From assembly GCA_045586185.1 (NCBI GenBank), contig JAZMZV010000111.1:1-64000 (forward strand): 64,000 nucleotides of DNA, read 5' to 3'. Every line of letters starts with the position of its first letter. The stretch's first letter is position 1. The DNA is from RUG11551 sp045586185 (GTDB lineage Bacteria > Planctomycetota > Planctomycetia > Pirellulales > Thermoguttaceae). This document shows, in pieces, positions 7,256-17,199 of the stretch. The notes below the pieces were generated by a model that saw only the letters and a program-made list of their open reading frames with translations, was not told the origin of the DNA and did not search any database. The translations under genes and the position numbers were made by a program.

Positions 7256-9463
7256 TTAATGCGTCTCTTCCTCTAAAACCTCGATCAGCGACCGCCACGC
7301 GCTGGAATGAACGTCGTCAGAGTATTCCTCTGTACAAATACACAGTTCCAAACTCTGCTTGTCTTCCCGGACGAATCCCCCGCGCAAAGAGTAACGTTCA
7401 ACGTATTGTTTCAAATATTTGAATTTGATTGGCGAGAATCGGTCTATGTCTTCGCTGGCGCCCATTCGGCTGAATCCGCCTTTCGTTTCGATAATCCAAA
7501 TCCCTCTTTCCGTTCCAATAATGTAATCCGGATAAAACGTCTTTTGACGTCCAAAAGAATCCTTATAGGCAATTGAAAAGAACTCGGGGCCTTTATCGCC
7601 GTTTTTATAAAACCATTTTACCGCCGGGCAGGATTGACAAAACCGTTCAAACTTTCTTTCCGGCTCAGAACGCACTTCCGCAGACGACAGGTAATTCTCA
7701 TAGACGTTTTTATCGAATACTTCCTGATTTCTGGCAGCGGCGTTATACGTAAAAAGCAGCGTCTGGGGAAATCGAAACTGAGTTTGATAAACAGGGGCGT
7801 CCTCGATTGGCTGACACATATTTTGCGTCATCGCTTCTAAAATATCATCTTTGAGCCGTTCGGCGTTGTTGATTACAAAGGAATACAATTCGCGAACGGA
7901 CAGCGACAGAATTTTATAATCGACTTTTTGGGACTTTTCACAAAACAGATTTCGGACTATCGTATTGAGCGAAGCGTACGGCAAACCGATTTTCAGCGCG
8001 ATAGCGGCAACGTGATGATGGAATTCCCGACCGTGACGGTGCGTGTTGAGCGGTTCGTGAACGTTGATCGTATTGAGAGATTCCAGCGCCGCCTGCGTCA
8101 TGTTGGGAATCTCCCCGGAGCGAGTATGACGAACAACGTCGGATTCAAAGACAAACCCGCGCGCCTCAAACTTCTTTTGATTTTCAAGCGTCCTGCCGTC
8201 AATGCTGTAGAAGGTTTGATAATATCTGTAAATAGCAAGCTGAACGCCTCTGGCGTCCAGCTCAGGCGCAAGAATGGTCTTTTGTTCGCTGGTAAGAGCG
8301 ATTGACTTAAACTCGTCTTTAAGAACAAGCGTCTGAGCGTCCAGAGCGTCTTTGCCCAGATACTGCCGAACGCCCTGTGTGAATTTTTCGTCCAGCGTGT
8401 ACAAATAGCAGTTATCCAGCAGCGGCGAGCTGTAATGCCTCGCTTCCGGCATGCGGCGAATCCGACCGATTGTTTGAACTTCAAACGTTTCGTCCATATT
8501 GTGCCGCAGTTTGACCAAAATATGCGCTCGCGGACAGTCCCAGCCGGTGGCAATCGCCTGTTTGATGATAACCGCGATTGGCTCGGCGTCTGGCTGTTCG
8601 ATGTCGTCCAGATTCTGTTTTTGGTTTGCCAGCCAAACGGCTAACAACCCGTTTTCGTAAGTCACGCCCTGCGAGTCGAACCAGCGTTCCACCTCGTCTT
8701 GAAGGGCGCCGGAGTTATTGGGAAGCTGAACGATTATCAGCGGGTTGACTTCCGCCTCCTGTCGGGCGAACGCCGCTGTCAGTTCCCTCTGTTTGGCTAA
8801 CGCTCTTTCAAGAAGAAACTCCGTCTGACTTTCCACCTGAATGTTTTTCGGAAAGTCCTCGTTAATGACAAGCGCCTTTTTAATCAAGCCTTCTGCAACG
8901 ACGTCTTCGTCCGGAATGTCAATTACCAAAGCGTTGGCGCCGCCTTTGGGCGTGGCGGAAGAGCGAATAATCTTTTCCGTACGAAACATACTGAGAATAT
9001 CCATCGCTTTGACCGTATTGTTTTGATGGCTTTCGTCCACGATAACGGTAAAGCGCAAATTGGCGTCAAGCGCTCTTTGAATGTGTTCGTAGAAATTGGT
9101 TCGCTCTCCCTCTTTAAGAGCGTTGTTTCCCTTTTTGGTCAGCTTTTCCCAGTTGATAAAACAAACGTCTCCAGATTCAAACCCGGACAGCATGACGTCC
9201 GGCAGAAGTTTCGTCTGAGCGTTGTGAATATAGCGATCCATTTTTTCCCGGCTTTGCTCTTCCAGATCGCCTTTTCCCGGCGTAAGCCAAACGAAAACGT
9301 GATTTGAATGACCGCGATTGTACTCGTCCATGAAATGCGTCAGAATAATCGTCTTTCCGCTTCCGGTACAGCTTTTGAGAACAACGTCTCGCCGCGGGCT
9401 TTCCATTGCCTCTAAAAGTTGAGCTATCGCTTTATTTTGAAATGAAGCCAGAGTCAGATTCAT
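7256..9463 (-). CDS. res: Type III restriction enzyme, Res subunit (helicase-nuclease)
   Basis: This 735-residue protein has an SF2 helicase core: Walker A SCTGSGKT at residues 31-38, VIVDESH (motif II) near 140-146, SSATPKGG (motif III) near 168-175, and a motif VI-like TIGRIRRMPEARH near 340. Near residues 645-660 is a PD-(D/E)xK nuclease signature (YPDYIIG, then WIIETKGG). This is the Res layout of type III systems, which translocate or switch on DNA and cut when two unmodified sites are met. The partner mod gene lies upstream on the same strand (9831-11657), but a roughly 215-bp repeat element stands between them. It is somewhat shorter than many Res proteins, but all key motifs are present. 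Confidence 0.88.
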   Translation of the reverse strand: MNLTLASFQNKAIAQLLEAMESPRRDVVLKSCTGSGKTIILTHFMDEYNRGHSNHVFVWLTPGKGDLEEQSREKMDRYIHNAQTKLLPDVMLSGFESGDVCFINWEKLTKKGNNALKEGERTNFYEHIQRALDANLRFTVIVDESHQNNTVKAMDILSMFRTEKIIRSSATPKGGANALVIDIPDEDVVAEGLIKKALVINEDFPKNIQVESQTEFLLERALAKQRELTAAFARQEAEVNPLIIVQLPNNSGALQDEVERWFDSQGVTYENGLLAVWLANQKQNLDDIEQPDAEPIAVIIKQAIATGWDCPRAHILVKLRHNMDETFEVQTIGRIRRMPEARHYSSPLLDNCYLYTLDEKFTQGVRQYLGKDALDAQTLVLKDEFKSIALTSEQKTILAPELDARGVQLAIYRYYQTFYSIDGRTLENQKKFEARGFVFESDVVRHTRSGEIPNMTQAALESLNTINVHEPLNTHRHGREFHHHVAAIALKIGLPYASLNTIVRNLFCEKSQKVDYKILSLSVRELYSFVINNAERLKDDILEAMTQNMCQPIEDAPVYQTQFRFPQTLLFTYNAAARNQEVFDKNVYENYLSSAEVRSEPERKFERFCQSCPAVKWFYKNGDKGPEFFSIAYKDSFGRQKTFYPDYIIGTERGIWIIETKGGFSRMGASEDIDRFSPIKFKYLKQYVERYSLRGGFVREDKQSLELCICTEEYSDDVHSSAWRSLIEVLEEETH

Positions 9464-9540
9464 GGTTTATAAATGGGCTGAAGGAAATGATAAATATCGA
9501 ACGGCGTAATCAAACAGGTTTGCGAAACAATTAGTTTTTT

Positions 9541-9753
9541 GAACGCAGAGGACGCGGACTCCTCGCAGACAACGCAGAAGCAATCGACCATGTGTCATTT
9601 ACGCCCGATCTTCGGGCTATGACACGATGTTCGATTGCGATTTTAAATTTATTTAATCGGGCGGGAATTGTGGCGTAGCCAACGTAGTTGGCGTTGTCGC
9701 CACATTCCCAGCCCGTCTGCGTATTCTGCGGATAGTCTGCGTATTCTGCGTTC
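9541..9753. repeat. Structured repeat element with terminal inverted repeats, copy A
   Basis: 213 bp bounded by GAACGCAGAGGACGCGGACT and, inverted, the complementary end ..CTGCGTATTCTGCGTTC; the ends match imperfectly over about 40 bases. Inside are a nested hairpin (GCAATCGA 9580-9587 with TCGATTGC 9631-9638; TGTCAT with ATGACA; GCCCGA with TCGGGC) and a second long hairpin (CGGGCGGGAAT with ATTCCCAGCCCG, GTGGCG with CGCCAC). T-rich runs flank both sides. It lies between mod and res. Copy B is at 30293-30507. Confidence 0.85.
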
Positions 9754-9830
9754 TCTTTCCTTTTTCGTGCAACCACATTTTGAAAGCGTTCAATAAAAAT
9801 TGCTTAACAAAATGCGCCTGTGTGTTACGA

Positions 9831-11657
9831 CTACGATTCTTCATAATAGTATTGCGGAATGACGTTGACGGCGATTTTACGTCTTTTGAGAGCCGCGCTC
9901 TGCCTGCCGTTAATCAGAACGTCATGACCGACGTACAGCGCTTTACAGGCTTTCAGCGCGCTGCGATTTTCCATAAACGCGTCCAGTTCCTCGTCCGTCA
10001 GAACGATGGCTATTTCAGAATTGTTACGGAAATTGACGCCGTTTTCCAGTTCGACCAATTCTCGAATATGCAGCAGAAGCTCGTCGTCGTACTCGTAATA
10101 CAGACGTTCTGAAATGCGAACGAAATCGATTTTAAAATATTTCAAAGACGCGGCGTTTGGAGGAAATGATTTGCCATTATCTGTCGTGTAACCATTAATT
10201 ACATTCTTGAGTCGAGGATATGTTTTATTAGAACAGATGTTATTCTCGTTATTTGTACAAAGAATAAACCTTCTCGTACCTCCGTCTTCTGCATTTAATG
10301 AAATAACCGCATGCCCTGTGGTACCAGACCCCGCAAAAAAATCAAGAACTGTACCGTTATTATTATCTACAAGATTTACAATTCGTTTGAGTAAGTCTAA
10401 AGGCTTTTTCCCATTGCCAAAATCGACGTTTCCTTCTTTACTTAAATTCTTTGTACTTGCAGCGTAATTCCAATAAGTGCCTTGTAACGTCTTTTTATAC
10501 AAGACGCCATCTATAATTTCTGAAACATCGCTAAGCCATGCAAGTAAACGACATGCATCTCCTTTATAAAATTGCTCATATAAAATACCTCGATTACGCC
10601 CACTTCGCGGAACATATTCAATTGAACAAAAATCATTTTCAATATGAAGTTCTTGCAATTTCGTCATAATACGAGGGCGAATTGAGCTTTGTGGAAGCGC
10701 TGTTTGAAATATTCTTCTTCCATATTTATAAAAAACTTCTTTTTCAGAAATTCCTTCATCTAAAGCCAGTTTTTTTATTGATCTTATAATATAATTTTTC
10801 CGAAGATAGATTCTTATTTCATTACCATCGCCATCTTCTGTAGAAGCGATATATTCTTTATCGCCTTCATATACTAATACGGAATTATATTTCCAGCTAA
10901 CGCCTTCAGCTTTATAACGTTCAATTAAGCTATAAATCTCTTCAAAATCGTAAGCGTTTTTGAAAAGCGGAAACGTTGGATAATATTTAGCATACACAAG
11001 TATATATTCACAATTCTTTTTAAAACGCTTATCTTCTCCTCCACCGGAAGCACCCGCAATATTTTTCATGTTAACACTAATCACATTCAAAAAATTTTCT
11101 TCACCAAAAATGGTATCGCATAATATACGTAATTGTGCTAACTCAATATCGCTTATTTGAATAAATATAACGCCGGTTTTTGCCAACAATTCTTTTGCAA
11201 GTGCAAGTCTCTTTTCCATAAAACTTGACCATTTTGAATGTCGAAATCCATCATCAATATCTACATAATTGTCATCATAAATAAAATCCTTGTTGCCCGT
11301 ATTGTACGGCGGATCAATGTATATCAAATCAATCTTTCCTCTGTGCGTTTTAAGAAGCAGTTGCAGCGCGGCGAGATTGTCGCCCTCTATGAGAAAATTC
11401 ATCTGCCCGCCGTTGTCGATATACAGGTCTTCCAGTTCAGTTAGAACGGGAAGGTTATTTTCCAGCGTTTCGTCGATTTTCTCTCGATGTTCTTCAAAAA
11501 CCAGACCGTACTTTTTCCCTTTGATTTCCTTTTCCAACTCGCTGAGATAGGTCAGAAGGCGTCCCGCGTTTTCGTCCTGCGCCGAATGGGCGATGAAATC
11601 TCGAATTTCTTTGATTCTCTTAATAGACTCTTCACGGCGTTGTTGAGAAAGGTTCAT
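9831..11657 (-). CDS. mod: Type III DNA methyltransferase, Mod subunit
   Basis: A 608-residue beta-class amino-methyltransferase. Motif IV DPPYNTGNKDF is near residues 114-124 and the SAM-binding motif I LDFFAGSGTTGHAV near 432-446, in the order typical of Mod proteins. N-terminal and C-terminal helices serve subunit contacts. Mod recognises the site, methylates adenine N6 on one strand, and is needed by Res for cutting. The start at 11657 has GAGGG about 9 bases upstream. Its first and last parts are GC-richer with the codon style of neighbouring genes. From just after DPPY to about residue 500 the DNA is much AT-richer, suggesting exchange of the target-recognition region. No homopolymer or tandem tract typical of phase-variable mod genes was seen. 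Confidence 0.88.
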   Translation of the reverse strand: MNLSQQRREESIKRIKEIRDFIAHSAQDENAGRLLTYLSELEKEIKGKKYGLVFEEHREKIDETLENNLPVLTELEDLYIDNGGQMNFLIEGDNLAALQLLLKTHRGKIDLIYIDPPYNTGNKDFIYDDNYVDIDDGFRHSKWSSFMEKRLALAKELLAKTGVIFIQISDIELAQLRILCDTIFGEENFLNVISVNMKNIAGASGGGEDKRFKKNCEYILVYAKYYPTFPLFKNAYDFEEIYSLIERYKAEGVSWKYNSVLVYEGDKEYIASTEDGDGNEIRIYLRKNYIIRSIKKLALDEGISEKEVFYKYGRRIFQTALPQSSIRPRIMTKLQELHIENDFCSIEYVPRSGRNRGILYEQFYKGDACRLLAWLSDVSEIIDGVLYKKTLQGTYWNYAASTKNLSKEGNVDFGNGKKPLDLLKRIVNLVDNNNGTVLDFFAGSGTTGHAVISLNAEDGGTRRFILCTNNENNICSNKTYPRLKNVINGYTTDNGKSFPPNAASLKYFKIDFVRISERLYYEYDDELLLHIRELVELENGVNFRNNSEIAIVLTDEELDAFMENRSALKACKALYVGHDVLINGRQSAALKRRKIAVNVIPQYYYEES

Positions 11658-12019
11658 GGGCTGCCCTCACTTCAATAAAAAAGCGTGAACTTGATAGAAA
11701 TATCCCGCAATCTAAGGTATTTGGCAAACCCGTACTGACAGAATAAGTCTACAAGCCCACGCACGCAGCGAGGGCGTTCAACTTAATTCTTTTCAGTACT
11801 TCAAATCGCCAAATTTTTAGATTGAAAGAATCAAGCTAATCGTCGCTTTTATATCAAATTGTGTTGTTGGTTAAAGGTATTTCGATAAAAATTCCTTCTG
11901 TGTTAAGTGTATGTTATATGCGGACGCCGACGTCCCGACCTCCGCGACTGTTTATGTTTATTATAATCATTTTACGTGAGAATGGAATGGGGGAGGGGCG
12001 GCGGGGCGCCGGAACGGCG
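11658..12019. other. Intergenic stretch upstream of mod
   Basis: No gene is supported here. The DNA is AT-rich near mod, with a short GC-rich piece around 11920-11940. Promoter elements for mod should lie here, but no convincing -35/-10 pair was found on the minus strand. Confidence 0.5.
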
Positions 12020-12400
12020 AAAAATGGAAGGCGGTAATGGAGTGAGCGTTAGCGAACGGAATTACGCAGTTCGCCGAAGGCGAACCAAAACATCAGATGT
12101 GTGCATAACAAATGCCGCAGCCTAAAAATCTTACCGGGTCGCGGACGAAGTCCGCAACAGGAAAAGGCTTGACGGCGCAGCCGTCAAGTTGTAGCCCGGG
12201 GACGGGCTACATTGAAGGGAGGTTTTGGGCTTCGTCAATTTGGTATGCACACTTCCAGCGGTTTCTGTTGCGGCAGGGGATTGCCGCGTGCCGGGTACGC
12301 CGTGCGGATGCGCGGGACTGAGTAGCGTTGGCGGGCGACACGCCCGCGAACCGGGCTCAACGAGTCTTTCTGCAGGTCAAGCGGCAGCGCGGATCGGGAG
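12020..12400. repeat. Composite palindromic repeat, copy 2 (longest)
   Basis: Boxes in order: AATGGAAGGCGGTAATGGAG, hairpin TTCGCCGAAGGCGAA (12091-12105), hairpin CTTGACGGCGCAGCCGTCAAG (about 12168-12188), hairpin GTAGCCCGGGGACGGGCTAC, then a box that is the inverse of one in copy 1 (GGTATGCACACTTCCAGCGG), and finally GGCGGGCGACACGCCCGCGAACC and GCGGATCGGGAGCGGCGCCT. The last two recur at 43860-44400. Short open frames inside are repeat artefacts. Confidence 0.75.
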
Positions 12401-12414
12401 CGGCGCCTCGCCGC

Positions 12415-15400
12415 TTATTCTGCCGCCAGTTCCGGTTCGGGTTCTAAATTGTCGTTGTGAATGAGCATGGTGCGGAGATTGATTCCCATGAGCTTTAGTC
12501 CGTCAATGTAGTATGAGTACAGCACCGGAATAAAGAACAGAACCAAAATGAGCGACGACATAACGCCGCCGGAAATCGTCAGCGCCATCGGAATTAGCAT
12601 CTGCGCCTGAAGCGACGTCTCCATAATCAGTGGGAGAAGTCCGCCGACGGTCGTTACAGACGTCAGCATGACGGACGTAAATCGCCGCTGACCGACGTTC
12701 ATCAACGCGTCGTGAACCGGTTCGCCCGACTCAATCGCCCGATTCAAAAAGTCAATCAGAACAATCGAGTCGTTGACGACAATGCCGCTCAAAGCCACCA
12801 TGCCGAAAAGGCTGAACTGCGACAGCGGCTGTCCAAACGCAGCATGAATGAACACCGCACCGATAACCCCAAAGGGAATAATCGCCAGAATGAGCAGCGG
12901 CTGAACGTAGGACTTGAACTCCAGCGACAGGATGATGTACATGGCGAACATCGCAACGACAAACCCGACGTACATGCTGCCCATGGACTCGTTTTTCATG
13001 TCCTCGCGCCCTTCCCAGCGGACTTTTACGCCGGGATAATCTTTCATCAGCTGCGGAAGAAATCCCGCCTTGAGCTGGGACGTAATATTTTGAGCGTTCG
13101 CCTTGCCTTCCTCGACGTCTGCGGAGACGGTAATTGACCGCATTTGGGAATGACGGGAAATGGTCGTGTACCCGCGCTTGACTTCAATGTCGGCAATTTC
13201 CGTAATCGGATATTCGACGCCGTCGCTACCGCGAACGCGAACTTCGTCAAAGTCCGCCAGGCTTCGCCTGTCTTCCCGCGGGTAACAGACCATCAGCTTG
13301 ACTTCGTGACGTCCGCGCTGAAGTCGCTCCACTTCCGCGCCGTAGTACGCCGCGCGCATCGTTTCCGCCAATTGCTGCGGGTGAATTCCCAGCGACTTGG
13401 CGTGTTCCTTGATTTTCATCTGGAATTCCCATTTGCCGGGAACGTCCGAATCTGTAATATCGATAACGCCTGCGAATGTAGCAAGATGTTTTTTGGCTTC
13501 TTCGACGGCGGCTTCGAGCTTTTCGTAGTCTTCCGCTTTCGCGACGAGCATGAATTCAATGGCGCCGCCCGGAGGACCGAACGCCTGAGAAGTAAATTCC
13601 ACCTCGTCTGCGCCGGGAATGACGCCAACGGCTTGACGCCAGCGGTCGGCGATTTCCATGCTGGACACCGTTCTTTTGTCGCCGGAAATGAGTTCCACCT
13701 GAACGCCGCCGGTATGACCGGTTCCGCCGCCTGAACTGCCGCCCATGTTATGTCCTCTGGACTGCAGCGTCGTGCCGACGACTCTAAATGAACGCACCGC
13801 AACGGGTTCTTTAGTTTTCTCGTACTCGTCCGCGATTTCCCAGAACTTCTGTTCCATCAGCTTTGTCCAGTAGTCGGTAACTTCCGCCGGCGTGCCGTTG
13901 GGAAACTTTACAGTCGCCTGAACTTCGTTGCCGTCCGTTTTCGGGAAAAAGACGTACGGAATCGTTCCTGACCAAACCAGACCAAAGGTGAAAATCAACA
14001 GGGAAACCAGACCGGCGCAGAAAATGCTTCGGTTCAATAAAACCCAGTGCAGGCACGGCGCGTATATGCGCTTGACAAACCACTGCAATCCGCCCATGGC
14101 GTACTTGTTGCACTTTAACACAACCGCTGGAACCCACGCGAAAATGTACAGGTAATGATACAGGAATGTAAAGATAATGTTTTTACGATGTGACAGGTGG
14201 CACGGCAAAATGGTTACGCATTCAAACATTGACGCCAAAAGCATGGCAATCATTACCACCGGAATCGAGTAAATAATCTTTCCCATGATCCCGGAAATGA
14301 ACAGCAGCGGCAAAAAGGCGACGATTGTCGTCAGCAAAGACGTTGTAATACTGGGAATAACCTCTGTAATGCCGTCGACCGAGGCGTTGAACCAGTCCTT
14401 GCCCATGTCGTGATGACGAAAGATGTTTTCCCCCGCAACGATTGCGTCGTCTGTTACAATTCCCAGCGCCATGATAAATCCAAACGTGGAAATCATGTTC
14501 AGCGTCTGCCCGCAGCCGTACATGTACAAGCACGTTAAGCAGATGGAAAACGGCAAACCCATTGCAACCCAAAACGCCAGTTTGAGGTCAAGGAAAACCG
14601 CCAAAAGAACAAAAATAATCGTCAAGCCCTGAATGCCGTTGGTCGCCAAAAGTTCCAGTCGGGAACGGACTTCTTCCGAGCGGTCGCCCCAGGTTATCAT
14701 CGTATACCCTTCCGGCAGCTCGCCGGGCTGCTGCTTCTTTTTCACCCAGGCGCGAAGCGTATCGACCATCGCAATGAGGTCTTCAGTCGAATTTCTCAGC
14801 ACGCCCAAAGCAATGCACGGACGCCCGACAGGAACGGTTTTCTCTCCGGCGCTTTCAGCGTTCTTATCCGGCGTATAGACCGTAGCCAGCGCCGGACCGT
14901 CAGTGAACTCGTCACGAACGTATCCGATATCTTCCAGCGTCAAGACAGCGCCCGCCTCGTCTGTAATTACCGGGAGCTTTTCGATGCCGTCAGCCGTATA
15001 CCGCCGGTTGTCTGTACGAACGTTGATTTCTACAGACGGCGCGCGAATCGTACCGCCCGGCGTTTGACAGTTTTCCGCTCTGACCGTTTTGGCAATCGCG
15101 TCCAGCGACGTCCCGTAAGCGCGAAGCGTATTCTCCGATATTTCAACGTCAATTTGATAGTCTTTCGTGCCAACCAGATTGACCATAGAGATTCTCGGGA
15201 GCTGAATGAGTTCCTGACGCAGATCTTCCGCCAGCTCTCGCAGCGCCAGCGTGTTTTCTACAGACGACCCTTCCGGACCAATCAACCCGATTGAGAAAAT
15301 CGTTTCCTGCATCTTGGCGCGCTGAACGACAGGGTCTTCCGCCAATTCCGGGAACGACGGAATTCGGTCAACCGCCTCTCGAACTTCGTTTAACGTTCGA

Positions 15401-15711
15401 TCCACGTTCTTAACGGTGTTTTGAAGTTCCAGCGTTACCATGCCCATGCCCTCGCTGGCTGTGGACGTCATCTTTTTTACGCCTTCAATCGATTGCAGAT
15501 ACTCCTCGATTTTCTGGCAGATGCCGTTTTCCACCTCCTCTGGCGTTGCGCCGGGATACGGTACCTGAACCATAATCGTTTCAACGTCGAAGTTCGGAAA
15601 CGATTCTCGCTGTAACGACAGAGCGGCGTAAGTTCCAACGCCCAGGACGACGATCATAACGATGTTCATCGCGGGGGTGTTGGAAATTATCCAACGGAAC
15701 AAGTTTTTCAT
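12415..15711 (-). CDS. RND multidrug/solute efflux pump, inner-membrane subunit
   Basis: A 1098-residue AcrB-type permease. It starts with the first membrane helix (IISNTPAMNIVMIVVLGVGTY) and the porter-domain opening (LQRESFPNFDVETIMVQVPYPGA). The proton-relay segment GIVTDDAIVAGENIF in helix 4 carries the paired Asp. The second half repeats the layout, with GIVVNDSIVLIDFLNRAI and R-TSVMLTSVTTVGGLLPL. Such pumps form trimers that use the proton gradient to expel substrates through an adaptor and TolC. The substrate cannot be predicted. Its start overlaps the stop of the adaptor gene by 4 bases, so the two are translationally coupled. A Gly/Ser/His-rich insert (GGSSGGGTGHTGG) lies in the first periplasmic part of the second half. 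Confidence 0.93.
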   Translation of the reverse strand: MKNLFRWIISNTPAMNIVMIVVLGVGTYAALSLQRESFPNFDVETIMVQVPYPGATPEEVENGICQKIEEYLQSIEGVKKMTSTASEGMGMVTLELQNTVKNVDRTLNEVREAVDRIPSFPELAEDPVVQRAKMQETIFSIGLIGPEGSSVENTLALRELAEDLRQELIQLPRISMVNLVGTKDYQIDVEISENTLRAYGTSLDAIAKTVRAENCQTPGGTIRAPSVEINVRTDNRRYTADGIEKLPVITDEAGAVLTLEDIGYVRDEFTDGPALATVYTPDKNAESAGEKTVPVGRPCIALGVLRNSTEDLIAMVDTLRAWVKKKQQPGELPEGYTMITWGDRSEEVRSRLELLATNGIQGLTIIFVLLAVFLDLKLAFWVAMGLPFSICLTCLYMYGCGQTLNMISTFGFIMALGIVTDDAIVAGENIFRHHDMGKDWFNASVDGITEVIPSITTSLLTTIVAFLPLLFISGIMGKIIYSIPVVMIAMLLASMFECVTILPCHLSHRKNIIFTFLYHYLYIFAWVPAVVLKCNKYAMGGLQWFVKRIYAPCLHWVLLNRSIFCAGLVSLLIFTFGLVWSGTIPYVFFPKTDGNEVQATVKFPNGTPAEVTDYWTKLMEQKFWEIADEYEKTKEPVAVRSFRVVGTTLQSRGHNMGGSSGGGTGHTGGVQVELISGDKRTVSSMEIADRWRQAVGVIPGADEVEFTSQAFGPPGGAIEFMLVAKAEDYEKLEAAVEEAKKHLATFAGVIDITDSDVPGKWEFQMKIKEHAKSLGIHPQQLAETMRAAYYGAEVERLQRGRHEVKLMVCYPREDRRSLADFDEVRVRGSDGVEYPITEIADIEVKRGYTTISRHSQMRSITVSADVEEGKANAQNITSQLKAGFLPQLMKDYPGVKVRWEGREDMKNESMGSMYVGFVVAMFAMYIILSLEFKSYVQPLLILAIIPFGVIGAVFIHAAFGQPLSQFSLFGMVALSGIVVNDSIVLIDFLNRAIESGEPVHDALMNVGQRRFTSVMLTSVTTVGGLLPLIMETSLQAQMLIPMALTISGGVMSSLILVLFFIPVLYSYYIDGLKLMGINLRTMLIHNDNLEPEPELAAE

Positions 15712-17123
15712 AAGACGTTCACCTTGTCCCCTTCTGCCGGCGACGCCAGCGGCGAAATAACCACCTTGTCAGTCGCAGTAACGCCCTGTGAATCCGCATA
15801 GAAGATAACGCCTTCGTCTGTTACAGTCGCCACGCGAATACGGTATTCCCGCAGCGTGCCGTCCGTTGCAGTCCAGATTTTGTTGCCCGGCAGCAAGGCG
15901 CGTTCCGGCGCGCTGTAAAGCGGGATTTCCGGCTTGGCGTGAACGACAATTGTAACATACATTCCCGCCAGCAGCGTCGGCGGCGGCGTTTGAATCAGCG
16001 GCGCCTTTTTCGCTTTCTTCTCTTTCTCCAACGCCTCTTTATCGACAGTTCCCAAAGACGTGTCCGTCGTATGAATGACGTAGGAGTCAAACTGAACGTC
16101 CGTCGGGTTGTCGATTGTAACGCGGCAAAGCATCATACGGGTTTTGGGATCCAAAGCCCCGCTGTCGGACGTCGTCAGACGCCCCTTCCAGCTCCACCGC
16201 TGACCGTCGAGGACGTAATAAACCGTCGCGTCCGTGGGAGCGAAATCAAAGCCGCGCATAACAGGCTCGTCCGAAGATTCGGCGTTCTCGCTGTTGTTAC
16301 TCGACGCCCACAGCCAGGACATCTGCTTCATGTGCAAAAAGCACTGAATTTCCAGCTTGGACGTGTCGAGAATGGTAGCAACAACCGTTCCTTTCTGAAC
16401 GTACGTGTTGACTTCAAAATTATGCGACTTGACAACGCCGTCGATGGGGGCGACGATTTTCGTTCGCTTCAAATTGAGCTGAGCTTGTTCCAGATTCGCC
16501 TGCTTTTGCGCATGAACGGACTTCAGACGAATCAGCTGACGCTCGTACAGCCGCAGCGCGTTTTCCTGCTTGACCAACGACTCGCGCCCGTTCAAAACCG
16601 ACGTCCGAACGGTATCCAGCTCGCTGGCGGAATAGACGCCCGGCGTTTTAACGGATTCGTATCGCGCCAACTCGCGCTCCTTGATTTCAAGCTGACTTTT
16701 CGAGATATCGATTTCCTTTTTCGTACTTTCGATCTGAACTTCCATTTCGTGAATTGACGCATCCGCCTGAGCCGTTTCCTCCGTCAGCTGACGAACCGAC
16801 AACTCGTAATCCACCGGGTCAATTTCCAACAGCGTCTCGCCCTTGCGAACGAACTTGCCCGCTCGCGCCTTTTCGGACTTGAACTTGACAATTCCCGAGA
16901 CTTCCGGAGCAATATCCAAAGCGCGGTACGGAATCACCTGCCCGTCGACGGTGAAATCAATTCCGCCCTCGTGCGGCTTAACCGGCGCAGTCTGAACGGT
17001 ATTCATCGCCTGCGGCGGCGCCGGACGATGTTGAACGGGAACAGGTCGAAGGAACGTCGCAACAAACATCACCGTCGCTATTATCATTCCGAGGGAAATC
17101 AGGATTCGGATAACTCTTTTCAT
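15708..17123 (-). CDS. RND efflux adaptor (membrane fusion protein)
   Basis: A 471-residue HlyD-type protein. The ATG at 17121-17123 is chosen because a membrane anchor follows at once (RVIRILISLGMIIATVMFVATF) and a good promoter lies about 70 bases upstream; the longer frame upstream has no support. Domains: lipoyl half (YRALDIAPEVSGIVKFKSEKARAG), a long helical hairpin of about 120 residues (residues about 125-235), lipoyl return (KRTKIVAPIDGVVKSHNF), and beta-barrel/membrane-proximal parts toward the C-terminus (LLAGMYVTIVVHAK). It is the first gene of the operon with the RND pump. The hairpin length suits docking to a TolC-type channel; the only TolC-like gene in the window is at 24786-27677, elsewhere. 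Confidence 0.9.
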   Translation of the reverse strand: MKRVIRILISLGMIIATVMFVATFLRPVPVQHRPAPPQAMNTVQTAPVKPHEGGIDFTVDGQVIPYRALDIAPEVSGIVKFKSEKARAGKFVRKGETLLEIDPVDYELSVRQLTEETAQADASIHEMEVQIESTKKEIDISKSQLEIKERELARYESVKTPGVYSASELDTVRTSVLNGRESLVKQENALRLYERQLIRLKSVHAQKQANLEQAQLNLKRTKIVAPIDGVVKSHNFEVNTYVQKGTVVATILDTSKLEIQCFLHMKQMSWLWASSNNSENAESSDEPVMRGFDFAPTDATVYYVLDGQRWSWKGRLTTSDSGALDPKTRMMLCRVTIDNPTDVQFDSYVIHTTDTSLGTVDKEALEKEKKAKKAPLIQTPPPTLLAGMYVTIVVHAKPEIPLYSAPERALLPGNKIWTATDGTLREYRIRVATVTDEGVIFYADSQGVTATDKVVISPLASPAEGDKVNVL

Positions 17124-17199
17124 AATATCTGTTTGTAAATATGAGACAGGTTTTTCGCCCCGTCTCTGGGGAAACATAGGAAACGATTTAATACCCTTT

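Noticed and set aside
9831..11657. Phase-variable mod gene
   Set aside because: No tandem repeat or long homopolymer tract was found within the coding sequence.
12112..12464. Short plus-strand frames near 12.1-12.5 kb
   Set aside because: They read through composite palindromic repeats; no ribosome site or protein-like sequence.
15939..16757. 272-codon plus-strand frame inside the RND adaptor gene
   Set aside because: Antisense shadow, very Arg-rich.
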